From Clostridium akagii DSM 12554 (GTDB lineage Bacteria; Bacillota; Clostridia; Clostridiales; Clostridiaceae), in the NCBI RefSeq assembly GCF_000686725.1, contig NZ_JMLK01000017.1, positions 39,385 to 103,384 of the forward strand: 64,000 nucleotides of DNA. The letters are read 5' to 3'. Below the pieces are notes generated by a model, which had not been told where the DNA came from, ran no database searches, and saw nothing but the letters and a program-made list of their open reading frames with translations. The translations under genes and the position numbers were made by a program. Positions 35,258-44,456 of this stretch are shown here, piece after piece; position 1 is the stretch's first letter; each line of letters opens with the position of its first letter.

Positions 35258-36859
35258 ATGAAGGAACAGTCAACTACTAAAGGGTTTGCAATACTATCCA
35301 TTGCTACCTTATTTATTAAAGTTTTATCTGCTGTTTATAATCCTTTTCTTGTTAAAATACTTGGAGGAGAAACTCCTTTTGGCATTTATAATGCAACCTA
35401 TCAGATATATGTATTTATATATGTGCTTACAAATGCAGGCGTTCCAAGTGCAATAGCAAAAATTGTGTCGGAGTATGATGCAGTTGGAAATTATAGAAGT
35501 GCACTGAAAACCTTCAAAATGGCAAGATTTATACTTACTATTATTGGAGTTGTAATGGGTACGCTAATGTTTGTGATAGCAGGTCCAATTACAAACATTA
35601 TTGGATTCCCAGAAGCAAAGTTCTCCGTAATGGCATTGGCACCTGCAGTTTTATTTACATCAATTGGGTCCGCTTACAGAGGGTATTTTCAAGGTAGAAG
35701 TAATATGAAACCAACTGCTATTTCTCAAGTGTTAGAACAAATATTAAATACAGTATTTTCACTTGGATTTGCAGCATTATTTATTAAAAGTGGAGTTATT
35801 CCTGGAATTGTTGGAGCCACAGTTGGTACAACACTTGGGGCATTAGCATCAGCCTTATTTTTAATAATAGTATATAAAAAAGAAAGACAAACTAAACCAT
35901 CAACAAATCATATAAGACATACAAATAAGCAGATAATACATAAAATTGCAAAGTACAGTATCCCTATAACACTTAGTATTGGTCTTACAAATGTGGGTAC
36001 CCTTTTTGATACTACTAATACTATTGGTAGGCTCAAAGTAGCGGGTTTAAATCATGTTTTAGCAGAAGGACTTAGTGGACGATATGCAATATTTATTACG
36101 CTAATAGGTGTACCAATTGCTATAATTTCTTCACTTGCAGTTAATGTTCTTCCAGCAATATCAAGATCTGTTGCACTTAAAGATAAAGTGATGGTAAGAA
36201 AAAAGATAAATTTTGCTTTAAGACTATGTTTTTTAATAGCAGTTCCTTCAGCTGTGGGACTTTCAGTTTTGAGTAAACCAATTTTTATGCTTTTGTACCC
36301 ATCTCATATACAAGGATATAAAATTCTTGTATGGGGAGCAATAGTATTAGTATTTATGTCTATAGTCCAAATTCAGACAAGTATATTACAAGGACTTGGC
36401 AAAATATATACTGTTACTTTTTATGCTGTAATTGGTATTGCTATTAAGATAGCTATAAATTATATTCTTATAGCTAAACCTAAAATAAATATTTATGGAG
36501 CAATTATTGGAAGTATAGCAGGATTTTTAATTCCATTAATAATGAATTCAATATGTTTGCAGAAGTATTTGCGTGTTAAAATTAGATTATTACGCCATGC
36601 TTTTAAACCGTTAGTAGCATCCATATTTATGGGCGCGGTACTTTACGTAGTATATTCTTTAGTTAGCTTTACAATGGGACTAGTAATAAAGGGATATATT
36701 AATAATGCAGTGGCAACAATGATAGCTATGTTTGTTGGAATGCTAGCATATTTTTATGCTTTGTTTTTAACTAAGGGAATTACGAAAGATGATTTAGAAA
36801 TAGTACCTCAAAGAATAAAAAAGCATATACCCAAAAGAATAATATCAAATTTAGACTAA
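35258..36859 (+). CDS. SpoVB/MurJ-like MOP-superfamily flippase
   Basis: The 533-residue protein has about fourteen membrane helices. Its opening GFAILSIATLFIKVLSAVYNPF and YQIYVFIYVLTNAGVPSAIAK, and YRGYFQGRSNMKPTAISQVLEQ, are characteristic of the polysaccharide-biosynthesis/lipid II flippase branch that includes SpoVB, YtgP and MurJ-like proteins. The likely role is flipping a lipid-linked precursor across the membrane for peptidoglycan or spore cortex. GAGG precedes the ATG. It is convergent with another member of the same superfamily. Confidence 0.9.
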   Translation: MKEQSTTKGFAILSIATLFIKVLSAVYNPFLVKILGGETPFGIYNATYQIYVFIYVLTNAGVPSAIAKIVSEYDAVGNYRSALKTFKMARFILTIIGVVMGTLMFVIAGPITNIIGFPEAKFSVMALAPAVLFTSIGSAYRGYFQGRSNMKPTAISQVLEQILNTVFSLGFAALFIKSGVIPGIVGATVGTTLGALASALFLIIVYKKERQTKPSTNHIRHTNKQIIHKIAKYSIPITLSIGLTNVGTLFDTTNTIGRLKVAGLNHVLAEGLSGRYAIFITLIGVPIAIISSLAVNVLPAISRSVALKDKVMVRKKINFALRLCFLIAVPSAVGLSVLSKPIFMLLYPSHIQGYKILVWGAIVLVFMSIVQIQTSILQGLGKIYTVTFYAVIGIAIKIAINYILIAKPKINIYGAIIGSIAGFLIPLIMNSICLQKYLRVKIRLLRHAFKPLVASIFMGAVLYVVYSLVSFTMGLVIKGYINNAVATMIAMFVGMLAYFYALFLTKGITKDDLEIVPQRIKKHIPKRIISNLD

Positions 36860-36895
36860 ATATTTTAAATAAAATAATAGCTTTCAAATATACTA

Positions 36896-36942
36896 AAGGT
36901 TAGCAAAAAATATTGAAAATATTTTTTGCTAACCTTCTTTTT
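36896..36942 (+). terminator. Very strong terminator between the two convergent flippase genes
   Basis: A perfect 19-bp stem (AAGGTTAGCAAAAAATATT at 36896-36914 with its complement at 36918-36936) and a 3-nt loop are followed by CTTTTT. The minus strand lacks a T run, so it serves mainly the plus-strand gene, although the stem is shared. Confidence 0.9.
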
Positions 36943-36949
36943 AAAAATC

Positions 36950-38455
36950 TTATTTGAAAAGTGAATGTTTCACAGGTACAACTAATAACATATACAATGC
37001 AAAACCTAAAATTATAATAGATACACTTTTAAATATAAATAACGAAGAGGGTAGTATATTATTTAATATTCCAAGGAATAAAAATAATAATATTGCAAAA
37101 ATCATATCTAGAAAAATATCGTCAAAATAAAAGCGTATACTACAAACTTTATTTATCTCATACATATTCAAAAAATATGATGTAGCACTAGTTATTAAAA
37201 GAGCTATGGTATAACCATAAATATTTATACTTGGGATTCCAGTCAAAATATATAGGAGTATAATTTCTTCTATAGAAACCAAAAATGAGTTCAATAATAT
37301 TTTGGTCTGTTTTTCTAAACCGCTTAGTATTGAATAAGTTGAGGCAGCTGCATAAGTTATAGGTGCACAAAGTGAACTAGTAATTATGTATATACCTAGA
37401 TCATTTCGGCCATAAAATAGCTTGCCCAAATTTTCTGGAATACATAGACTTATAATACTTGTAGAAATGCCAATATAAAAAGATAATTTAATAACTTGAC
37501 TAATCCGTTGTTCCATGGAGTAATAATCTTTTTTATTAAGACTTTTTGATATGTCAGGAACTAAAACTGTTGACATTGACATTATCACAACCATTGGGAA
37601 AAAAGTGATATTAAAAGCCATTCCTGTAAATTTGCCAATCAGCGAAAGTGCAGTAGTATATGTGAATCCAGCAAATACAAGCCTTCGAGGTACTATTAAA
37701 GTTGATGCGGTATTTAAAAGTGAAGTAAGAAAACCATTTATGCAAAGTGGTACAGAAACTGTTAGTGTATTAAAAAGTAATTGGCTTTGGCTATCGCTTG
37801 CAGATGAAAATTGGGTGTATTTGCTCTTGTAGATAATATAAGCAGCATACAACATTAGAAGGCTTATAAGTTCTCCAAAGGTTAATGCGGCATATACAGC
37901 AGAAATGGTTTGTACCATATTATTAAGAAAAAAGATATTAACTATACCAACTACAACTGCAATTCTTATTGCTTTTTCTACTATATCTATATAAGCCGGT
38001 ATCTTCGCCTTCGATATTCCGTAAAAGTAACCTTTAAAAACAGAAGATAATGCTATAAAAATAAGTGCAGGACATATCATTTCTATTGAATAAACAGTTC
38101 TACTATCCTTAATGAAATATAATGCTATTGAATTTGCATTAAAAAATATGGGAATAGATATAAATATTGACCAAAAGAGTTCGAATAATATAGTTGTGCG
38201 TATAAGTCTATGTATGTTTGAATAATCGTCGTTTCCAGCAAGTATTGCAGAACTCCGTGATACGGCAACTATTATTCCACCACAGGTAGCACAGGCAAAT
38301 AGATCATATAGTGGCATTATTAGAGAGTATAGGCCTAAACCCTCTGCGCCAAGCTTATTGGAGAGTATTATAGAAAATACAAATCTTAAAATGCCTGTTG
38401 CTAGGTTGGAGACGGTTAAAATTAGTGTATCTTTATAAAATTTATCCAATTTCAT
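36950..38455 (-). CDS. spoVB: Stage V sporulation protein B (SpoVB-like MOP flippase)
   Basis: The 501-residue protein has about fourteen helices. Blocks such as DTLILTVSNLATGILRFVFSIILSNKLGAEGLGLYSL, CGGIIVAVSRSSAIL and FKGYFYGISKAKIPAYIDIVEKAIRI match clostridial SpoVB. In Bacillus this protein is needed for spore cortex synthesis and probably moves the lipid-linked cortex precursor. AGGAGC precedes the ATG. It is monocistronic, and the 238-nt spacer upstream holds nothing I can name beyond AT-rich promoter-like sequence. Confidence 0.85.
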   Translation of the reverse strand: MKLDKFYKDTLILTVSNLATGILRFVFSIILSNKLGAEGLGLYSLIMPLYDLFACATCGGIIVAVSRSSAILAGNDDYSNIHRLIRTTILFELFWSIFISIPIFFNANSIALYFIKDSRTVYSIEMICPALIFIALSSVFKGYFYGISKAKIPAYIDIVEKAIRIAVVVGIVNIFFLNNMVQTISAVYAALTFGELISLLMLYAAYIIYKSKYTQFSSASDSQSQLLFNTLTVSVPLCINGFLTSLLNTASTLIVPRRLVFAGFTYTTALSLIGKFTGMAFNITFFPMVVIMSMSTVLVPDISKSLNKKDYYSMEQRISQVIKLSFYIGISTSIISLCIPENLGKLFYGRNDLGIYIITSSLCAPITYAAASTYSILSGLEKQTKILLNSFLVSIEEIILLYILTGIPSINIYGYTIALLITSATSYFLNMYEINKVCSIRFYFDDIFLDMIFAILLFLFLGILNNILPSSLFIFKSVSIIILGFALYMLLVVPVKHSLFK

Positions 38456-38693
38456 TTAATGCTCCTAATTAATAGTATTCATAGGTAATGTTTATGAATA
38501 GGATTGTTTTAATATTCTATAATAATTTCAAATGTTAAAATTGATTAAATTTTCATATGGAATAGAATATAGAAGAAATTAATATATTTTTAACATAAAT
38601 TTAATAAAGTATTGAAATTATTGCTGAAATTTGGTAAATTTAATGTGGGGAGTTTCAAAAATAGTATTATATTTAATGGAAGGATGACGTTGT

Positions 38694-39218
38694 ATGTTTA
38701 ATTCAGTAGTTGACAATAGTAGCAAATCTATATTTACGAGGAATTTGCTTAAAGTTAAGTTTGGATTTGCCATAAAGGAATGCGAAAAGTTAAAAGATTA
38801 CGCAAAAAAAAATTCGGATTTAACTAGGGATGATTACAGGTATAGCTTATTCATAAGCTCAGAGGATGGAAAAAGTATAAAAGAAAAATATTTTATGTTT
38901 AAAGGTTCTCATTTAGATGGGAGACTAAAAGAATTAAAAAAATTCACCTATGAAGGTAACATGGCTAAACTTATTGAAGGTAAGATCAAATTGAAAACCA
39001 TAGCAGTAGATGCATTCTCTAAAAATATGTTTATGTATGAATTTAGAGAAGATGACAGCTACATATATGGGAAGGCAATAAAGAAAATAAAGGATAAAAA
39101 ATATTCTAGCATAGTATTTATGGTGACAAGAGAAGATATAAAAGTACATAAGAAAAATGTAAATTCTAAAATAGTATTTGAATACATAGATGATTTGATA
39201 AACAAATACGGATACTGA
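38694..39218 (+). CDS. Hypothetical protein, 174 residues
   Basis: Not recognised. The product is soluble and rich in Lys, Asp and aromatic residues. It has alternating strands and helices (YSLFISSEDGKSIKEKYFMFKGSHLDG, SIVFMVTREDIKVHKK, IVFEYIDDLINKYGY) and no signal peptide or membrane helix. GGAAGGATG lies 7 nt before the ATG, a strong ribosome site that supports a real gene. The 209-nt spacer after it contains only a weak AGAATGT/ACATTCT hairpin followed by AAAACGTTTTC. Confidence 0.6.
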   Translation: MFNSVVDNSSKSIFTRNLLKVKFGFAIKECEKLKDYAKKNSDLTRDDYRYSLFISSEDGKSIKEKYFMFKGSHLDGRLKELKKFTYEGNMAKLIEGKIKLKTIAVDAFSKNMFMYEFREDDSYIYGKAIKKIKDKKYSSIVFMVTREDIKVHKKNVNSKIVFEYIDDLINKYGY

Positions 39219-39383
39219 GATAAGTAGCTAGAAGTGGAAAGTTAAATAGGTGCTTTTTCATAGACAAGAAAAATTAGCAGAATGTAAGTAATTTGCGTAA
39301 ATAAGTGTAATTACATTCTAAAACGTTTTCATAAGTTCACAAAGATTTATGGTCTAATACAAACTTTAAACTTATATTTTTAA

Positions 39384-39419
39384 ACTCCCACTAGTGTGAT
39401 ATTATTAATAGGTGGGGGT
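39384..39419 (+). promoter_or_regulatory. Hairpin that can mask the ribosome site of the ferritin-like gene
   Basis: ACTCCCAC (39384-39391) can pair with GTGGGGGT (39412-39419), eight pairs with one G-U, across a 20-nt loop. The 3' arm is the Shine-Dalgarno of the gene starting at 39428. The structure is modest, so regulation is only a possibility. Confidence 0.4.
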
Positions 39420-39427
39420 GTAGAGTT

Positions 39428-39985
39428 ATGGAAAAGTATAGATGCATGATTTGTGGAGCTGAAATAAATGAAAAAAACTTTAATTTTAATAGTGTTACAT
39501 TCAAACAAAATAATGTACTTGAGCACATTATAAATTGTCCGTTTTGCGGAGTTACAGAACAATTTTTAAGTAAAGATAATAAAACAATGATAGTAAAAGG
39601 TAGCTTAGATGAAAAAACGTTAAAAATATTAGATCATGCTGTAAAATTAGAAATGTTTAATGGTGATTTTTATCTTAAAGCCGCAAAAAAGGCTAACAAT
39701 GATAAAATAAAAGAATTATTTACAGCCTTAAGTACAGTAGAAATAATGCATGCAAAAATTCATTTTAAAATAGGTGGATTTAAAAATATGCCAAGGCTAA
39801 CTGAAGTAAGTTATGATAAATATAAGGATGATAGATCCCTTTTAGAGCTAGCCAATATTAAGGAGAAACATGCAGTAAGTTTTTATGAGAAATATAAATA
39901 TGAAATAAAAAATGATACCGTTTTTAGAATTTTTGAGGCTCTATGTAATGTGGAGAGGCAACACATAATTCTTACAATTATATAA
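39428..39985 (+). CDS. Zinc-ribbon plus rubrerythrin/ferritin-like domain protein
   Basis: The 185-residue protein starts with a four-Cys zinc ribbon (C6, C9, C37, C40; RCMICG and NCPFCG). A four-helix bundle of the rubrerythrin/ferritin-like type follows (about 65-185). Candidate diiron ligands are in HAVKLEMFNGDFY, TVEIMHAKIH, IKEKHAVSFYEKY and CNVERQHI. The order (metal ribbon before the bundle) is reversed from classical rubrerythrin, where rubredoxin is at the C-terminus, but resembles reverse rubrerythrin. Such proteins reduce peroxide in anaerobes, although the ligand set here looks incomplete. Confidence 0.75.
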   Translation: MEKYRCMICGAEINEKNFNFNSVTFKQNNVLEHIINCPFCGVTEQFLSKDNKTMIVKGSLDEKTLKILDHAVKLEMFNGDFYLKAAKKANNDKIKELFTALSTVEIMHAKIHFKIGGFKNMPRLTEVSYDKYKDDRSLLELANIKEKHAVSFYEKYKYEIKNDTVFRIFEALCNVERQHIILTII

Positions 39986-39995
39986 ATCATTGCAT

Positions 39996-40033
39996 ATCCT
40001 CTTATCTTTTTAATATAAATTAGGTAAGAGGAT
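39996..40033 (+). other. Intergenic hairpin just upstream of the propeller gene ribosome site
   Basis: ATCCTCTTATCT (39996-40007) pairs with AGGTAAGAGGAT (40022-40033), 12 pairs with one G-U. No T run follows, so it may be an attenuator or 5' end stabiliser instead of a terminator. Confidence 0.55.
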
Positions 40034-40051
40034 TTATAGTTGGAGGAAAAC

Positions 40052-41356
40052 ATGAAAAAAGTTTTTTTTATAGTTTGTATAGCTTTAGGTATAATATTCA
40101 CAGTATTTCACATTGAAAACATATATAATAAGGATTATAAGATTGATATTAAAGCTTCGGCAAAAGAAAGTTCAATAATTTTAAAGGGACTTAAAGATTC
40201 TAAAGATTTTGCATGGGATGACATGGGAGGTTTTTACATAGCTTTTAGTAACAGGATTCAATATGTTGATAATAATGGACTGAGTTATGATATAATAAAT
40301 GATAACAATTTGAATATTTATAGCATTGAATATTATATGAATAATATTTATTATTCATCGAATAACGGTATATATTTATATAATATAAAACAAAAAACCA
40401 CAGAAAAATTAATTGACAATATACCTAATTATGGTGACTATAAAGATGTTAAAATAAAAATAAAAAATCACATGCTTTATGCTTCTATTGGTTCAGCCAC
40501 AAATTCTGGCGTTGTTGGTAAAGATAACCTATGGCTTGAAAATAATCCGTTTATTTATGATATGTCACCACAATCAATAACACTAAAAGGAAAAAATTTT
40601 GGAGTTAATAAGACTGGCGCTTTTACACCTTATAATACCAGTAATATAAAAGGACAAATTGTATCAGGACATTTTCCCGGTAATTCATCAATAATTATAT
40701 ATAATTTAAAGACAAAAGCCGCAGAAACCTATGCATATGGAATAAGAAACATTAAAGGAATGGATTTTAATAGCCAAGGAAAGCTTGTTGCCACAGTTGG
40801 TGGAATGGAGAATAGAGGGCTTAGACCTATAATTGGAGATTCTGATTATATATTTTATGTAGAACAAGGTAAGTGGTATGGGTTTCCAGACTACAGCGGC
40901 GGAGATCCTATTGATTCTCCTAGGTTTAGTGGAAAAGGTGGCCAGAAGGTTAATTTTATATTGGATAAACATCCAACAACTAATCCTTCAGCACCAATAT
41001 ATCAAAGTAAATGGGTTTCATCTCTTACCGATCTTGCAGTTGATAAAACTGGAGCTATTGGCATGAAAGATAGTATATATTTTTATGATACAAAAGAAAA
41101 TTCAATATATTTTTTTAATAAAGATTCAGCAGGTAAAGTCTTTACTAGTTTTAAGAACAAAGCTAATATAGTAAGTATGAAGTTTTACGATAATAAATTA
41201 ACCTTACTAGATTCAGAAGATGGTATTTTAGTTTCAATTGCAAATAACAGTGGAATAGATAAAAAATTTCCTGTAAATAATATAATGATATATGTGTTGT
41301 TTTTTGGAGTAACAATATGTATAGTATTTATACTTGTATTTGAGAAAATAAAATAA
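40052..41356 (+). CDS. Membrane-anchored beta-propeller protein (sorbosone/glucose dehydrogenase-like)
   Basis: The 434-residue protein has an N-terminal hydrophobic segment (about 4-20), a strand-rich extracellular body (about 35-405) and a C-terminal membrane helix (about 411-430). The block YGIRNIKGMDFNSQGKL...GDSDYIFYVEQGKWYGFPDYSGGDPI matches the RNxxGxxxD...GxxYGWP-like pattern of PQQ-dependent glucose/sorbosone dehydrogenase propellers, though PQQ ligands cannot be confirmed. With membrane anchors at both ends it should sit on the outer membrane face. GGAGG precedes the ATG at 40052. It is followed after 17 nt by the PLC-like gene. Confidence 0.75.
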   Translation: MKKVFFIVCIALGIIFTVFHIENIYNKDYKIDIKASAKESSIILKGLKDSKDFAWDDMGGFYIAFSNRIQYVDNNGLSYDIINDNNLNIYSIEYYMNNIYYSSNNGIYLYNIKQKTTEKLIDNIPNYGDYKDVKIKIKNHMLYASIGSATNSGVVGKDNLWLENNPFIYDMSPQSITLKGKNFGVNKTGAFTPYNTSNIKGQIVSGHFPGNSSIIIYNLKTKAAETYAYGIRNIKGMDFNSQGKLVATVGGMENRGLRPIIGDSDYIFYVEQGKWYGFPDYSGGDPIDSPRFSGKGGQKVNFILDKHPTTNPSAPIYQSKWVSSLTDLAVDKTGAIGMKDSIYFYDTKENSIYFFNKDSAGKVFTSFKNKANIVSMKFYDNKLTLLDSEDGILVSIANNSGIDKKFPVNNIMIYVLFFGVTICIVFILVFEKIK

Positions 41357-41373
41357 TAAAACTGGGTGATAAT

Positions 41374-42111
41374 ATGGAAAAGACCGTGGAAAAACATTAT
41401 GGCAATGCAGTTAGGAGCGTTATGTCGAGGGTGAATCCAATAAAAAAATTGCTTATAAAGACATACTGCACTGTCCATAAATATATAAATATTAGAGGTA
41501 TGGAAATAATAAAAGAAGAGGGGCATGAAGAAGAATATAGATTTTTTTTGAAATATGTTACTGAGTTAAATAGAGGAGTAGCATACGCTGATCAAGACTT
41601 CAAAAGCACAAATCATTTTTATCACTATTCAGAACAAAAGGGACTATATGGATTTTCAAATGCATTATTGGAATGCAAAAAATATTATAACATGGCGATA
41701 AATTATGCTAAGGCAGGAGACATCTCAAAATCTGTGTTTTATTTTGGTGCAGCCTGTCATTTAATTCAAGATGCTACAGTACCACACCATGTAAACAATA
41801 AGCTTTTAAAAAGCCATAGAGCTTTTGAACAGTGGATTTTAAAAAAATTAGTTGGTGGGTATCCTTTTGAAATGGCAGAGGAGAGCAAAAGATATAAAAC
41901 TATAGATGAATATATAAAATCAAATGCTATTATGTCAAATAATGCCTATGTAAAATTTAAAAATATAAAGAATATAGAAATAAATTATAGTAAAATATCA
42001 AATATTATTATACAAGAAGCAGAAAGCACTACAGCAGGTTTTATGTTGGATTTTTACGAAGATATATTACAAAACACACAGATATTAGTAAAATTTAGAA
42101 CAAATATATAA
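41374..42111 (+). CDS. Zinc-dependent phospholipase C-like protein without signal peptide
   Basis: The 245-residue helical protein has the ordered metal-binding motifs of the phospholipase C/S1-P1 nuclease fold: GVAYADQDFKSTNHFYHY (ADxD and HFYH) at about 66-83 and HLIQDATVPHH (HxxxDxxxPxH) near 128-138. A further acidic residue lies in the C-terminal helix. Clostridial PLCs such as alpha-toxin are secreted, but this protein starts MEKTVEKHYG and has no signal peptide or export motif, so it should be cytosolic. It also lacks the C-terminal C2-like domain. It is cotranscribed with the propeller gene. Substrate unknown. Confidence 0.78.
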   Translation: MEKTVEKHYGNAVRSVMSRVNPIKKLLIKTYCTVHKYINIRGMEIIKEEGHEEEYRFFLKYVTELNRGVAYADQDFKSTNHFYHYSEQKGLYGFSNALLECKKYYNMAINYAKAGDISKSVFYFGAACHLIQDATVPHHVNNKLLKSHRAFEQWILKKLVGGYPFEMAEESKRYKTIDEYIKSNAIMSNNAYVKFKNIKNIEINYSKISNIIIQEAESTTAGFMLDFYEDILQNTQILVKFRTNI

Positions 42112-42121
42112 AATAATACAG

Positions 42122-42160
42122 GCGATAATTTTTCCAATAATTGGAGGGATTGTCGCTTTT
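42122..42160 (+). terminator. Terminator after the PLC-like gene
   Basis: GCGATAATTTTTCCAA (42122-42137) pairs with TTGGAGGGATTGTCGC (42141-42156), 16 pairs with four G-U and a 3-nt loop, followed by TTTTC. Confidence 0.75.
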
Positions 42161-42192
42161 CTAAAGAATTAATATAGTATGAGGTGAGATAT

Positions 42193-42729
42193 ATGAGTAA
42201 AGAAATATTTATAAATCTTGAAAAGGAAGCATTTTTAGGCAATGTACTTGATATAGGCATAGAAAATCATGGGATAGTGTATGAACTTTGTAAGGAAACG
42301 GATGATAATTTAACAATTGATTATATAAGTGGAGAAAAAGATAAAGCAAGAATAGAAAAAAATTATTTTGATAGTTGTGTAATTTTCTTTTCTTTATTTG
42401 AAATTGTTAGTGCCTATGGAAAAAATAATCTAATGAAAGATATAGTTAGTTTTTTAAAAAATAAAGGTACACTTTACCTATGGGATGTGGACAAGCCACG
42501 ATTTAAAAGCATTTTTATTAAGCTAAAAGTCGTGGTACCAAAACAGGGATTTAAGCAGGTTAAAATAAAGGCAAGAAATCCTTTAACAGATGCTTCATGC
42601 AGAACAACTTGTAAAATATTAAAACAATATTTCGATATAATTGATTTAAAACAGTCAGATAATATATACTATATAAAGGCACAAAAGAAAGGGAGTTTTT
42701 TACGTGAAGATATTGCTGATGGCCATTAA
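42193..42729 (+). CDS. Small class I SAM-dependent methyltransferase-like protein
   Basis: The 178-residue protein has an N-terminal strand-loop GNVLDIGIENHGIVYEL that fits the SAM-binding motif I of class I methyltransferases, a motif-IV-like SCVIFFSLFEIV and a post-motif strand GTLYLWDVDKP. It is short and lacks the full C-terminal half, so its activity is uncertain. GAGGTG precedes the ATG at 42193. Its end overlaps the start of the radical SAM gene by 26 nt, a sign that the two are coupled. Confidence 0.68.
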   Translation: MSKEIFINLEKEAFLGNVLDIGIENHGIVYELCKETDDNLTIDYISGEKDKARIEKNYFDSCVIFFSLFEIVSAYGKNNLMKDIVSFLKNKGTLYLWDVDKPRFKSIFIKLKVVVPKQGFKQVKIKARNPLTDASCRTTCKILKQYFDIIDLKQSDNIYYIKAQKKGSFLREDIADGH

Positions 42730-44371
42730 TTCAAAATATATACATAGTAATTTGGCTGTAAGGTATTTAAAAGCATTTACAAAGGATTTGGATTTTGAAT
42801 GTAGCATAAAAGAGTTTTCTATAAATGATAGAATTGAAAAGATATTTGAAAATATAATGGAGGGCAAGCCAGATATAGTAGCATTTTCTTGTTATATTTG
42901 GAATATAGAATATGTAGTTAAGCTTGCGACTCTAATAAAAACTTTAGACAACAACATAGAAGTGCTTTTTGGAGGACCAGAAGTTTCTTATGATGGAGAA
43001 AAATTTTTATCAGAAAATCCAGGAGAGTATCTCATTAAAGAAGAAGGTGAAGAAACCTTTAGAGAATTTGTACAGTGGAAAATTAGTAATGAACCATTTA
43101 GTGCAGGAGAAATAAAAGGTTTATATTCGAAAAATGGAGAAAAAATAAGTTTTGGTGGAACAAGAGAGCCTATGGATTTAAATAAAACTGTTTTTCCATA
43201 TGAAAAAGATGACGATTTGTCAAATAAAATTGTTTATTATGAAAGTAGCCGTGGATGTCCTTTTAAATGTAAATATTGTCTTTCGTCAACAACTAGTGGT
43301 GTAAGATTTATGGATGCGGAAAGAACAAAAGGAGAGTTACAATTTTTTATTGATAAAGGTGTGAAATTAATTAAATTTGTGGATAGAACCTTTAATTGTA
43401 ATCATAAGTTTTCTATGGATATATGGAATTTTTTAATTCATGCAAGTACTGATGCAACTTTTCACTTCGAAATATCCGCAGATATACTTATTGATGATGA
43501 AATAGAATTATTAAAGACAGCACCAAAAGGTAGAATTCAGCTAGAAGTTGGAGTCCAGACGACTAACGATGATATTTTAAAGAATATTAATAGAAACGTA
43601 AAATTTGAAGACATTAAAGATAAGGTGGTAAAGGTGGAGACTAACAGAAATGTGAAGCAACATCTTGATTTAATTGGAGGGCTTCCAGGTGAAACCTTTT
43701 ATCAATTTAAAAAATCTTTTAATGATGTGTACTCAATAGCTCCTGAAGAGATTCAAATGGGGTTTTTAAAACTTCTTAAGGGTTCTTCAATGATAAGCGA
43801 AACTGAAAAATGGGGTATGATATACTCACCATATCCACCTTATGAGATACTAAGTACTAATAGTATAAGCTATGATGAGATTTTAAAACTTAAGAAAATA
43901 GAAGAAGTGGTGGACAAATACTATAATTCTCAAAAGTTTGGAAATATACTAAAATACTTTGCTACGAAATTTAAGAGCCCCTTTGACTTTTATTTTAAGC
44001 TAGGCACTTATTTTAAGGATAGAGGATACTTGGATAGAAAAATCTCTTCCTCAGAATACTATAAGGTATTTATAGATTTTACTAAAGATGTATTAAAAGA
44101 AGATAGTGAAATTTTAGGGGAAATAATTAAATTTGATTATCTAAAATTTAATAAAAAGAAATGGTTGCCCACATTTCTAAATAGAATTGTGGAAAAGAAA
44201 CTGCAAAAGGAAATAAGAGATAATATAAAAAAAGAAAATTTCAAGGATTTTCATATAGAAAGATTTGATATAAATATTTTAAAGTATGAAAAATATGGAG
44301 AAATTATTCATGAAATAAAATATGTGATTTTTGATGAAAAGAATCCAGAAAACATTTTTTATTATGAATAG
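42704..44371 (+). CDS. B12-binding-domain radical SAM protein (DUF4080 type)
   Basis: The 555-residue enzyme has an N-terminal cobalamin-binding-like Rossmann domain (about 1-130, with FSCYIWNIEYV and VLFGGPEVSYDG). A radical SAM domain follows with the CxxxCxxC cluster motif SRGCPFKCKYCL (about 182-193), then QLEVGVQTTND and HLDLIGGLPGETF. The C-terminal 170 residues are the helical DUF4080-like region. Members are class B radical SAM methylases or related enzymes of mostly unknown substrate. The GTG start (42704) has GGGAG upstream inside the methyltransferase frame. Confidence 0.9.
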   Translation: MKILLMAINSKYIHSNLAVRYLKAFTKDLDFECSIKEFSINDRIEKIFENIMEGKPDIVAFSCYIWNIEYVVKLATLIKTLDNNIEVLFGGPEVSYDGEKFLSENPGEYLIKEEGEETFREFVQWKISNEPFSAGEIKGLYSKNGEKISFGGTREPMDLNKTVFPYEKDDDLSNKIVYYESSRGCPFKCKYCLSSTTSGVRFMDAERTKGELQFFIDKGVKLIKFVDRTFNCNHKFSMDIWNFLIHASTDATFHFEISADILIDDEIELLKTAPKGRIQLEVGVQTTNDDILKNINRNVKFEDIKDKVVKVETNRNVKQHLDLIGGLPGETFYQFKKSFNDVYSIAPEEIQMGFLKLLKGSSMISETEKWGMIYSPYPPYEILSTNSISYDEILKLKKIEEVVDKYYNSQKFGNILKYFATKFKSPFDFYFKLGTYFKDRGYLDRKISSSEYYKVFIDFTKDVLKEDSEILGEIIKFDYLKFNKKKWLPTFLNRIVEKKLQKEIRDNIKKENFKDFHIERFDINILKYEKYGEIIHEIKYVIFDEKNPENIFYYE

Positions 44372-44456
44372 AAAATATTAAAGAAATAACAAGTCATTAA
44401 GGAGTCTATCTTTATGTAACAACTAAACTTATGCAGCAAATCTATGAGGTGGGGAT

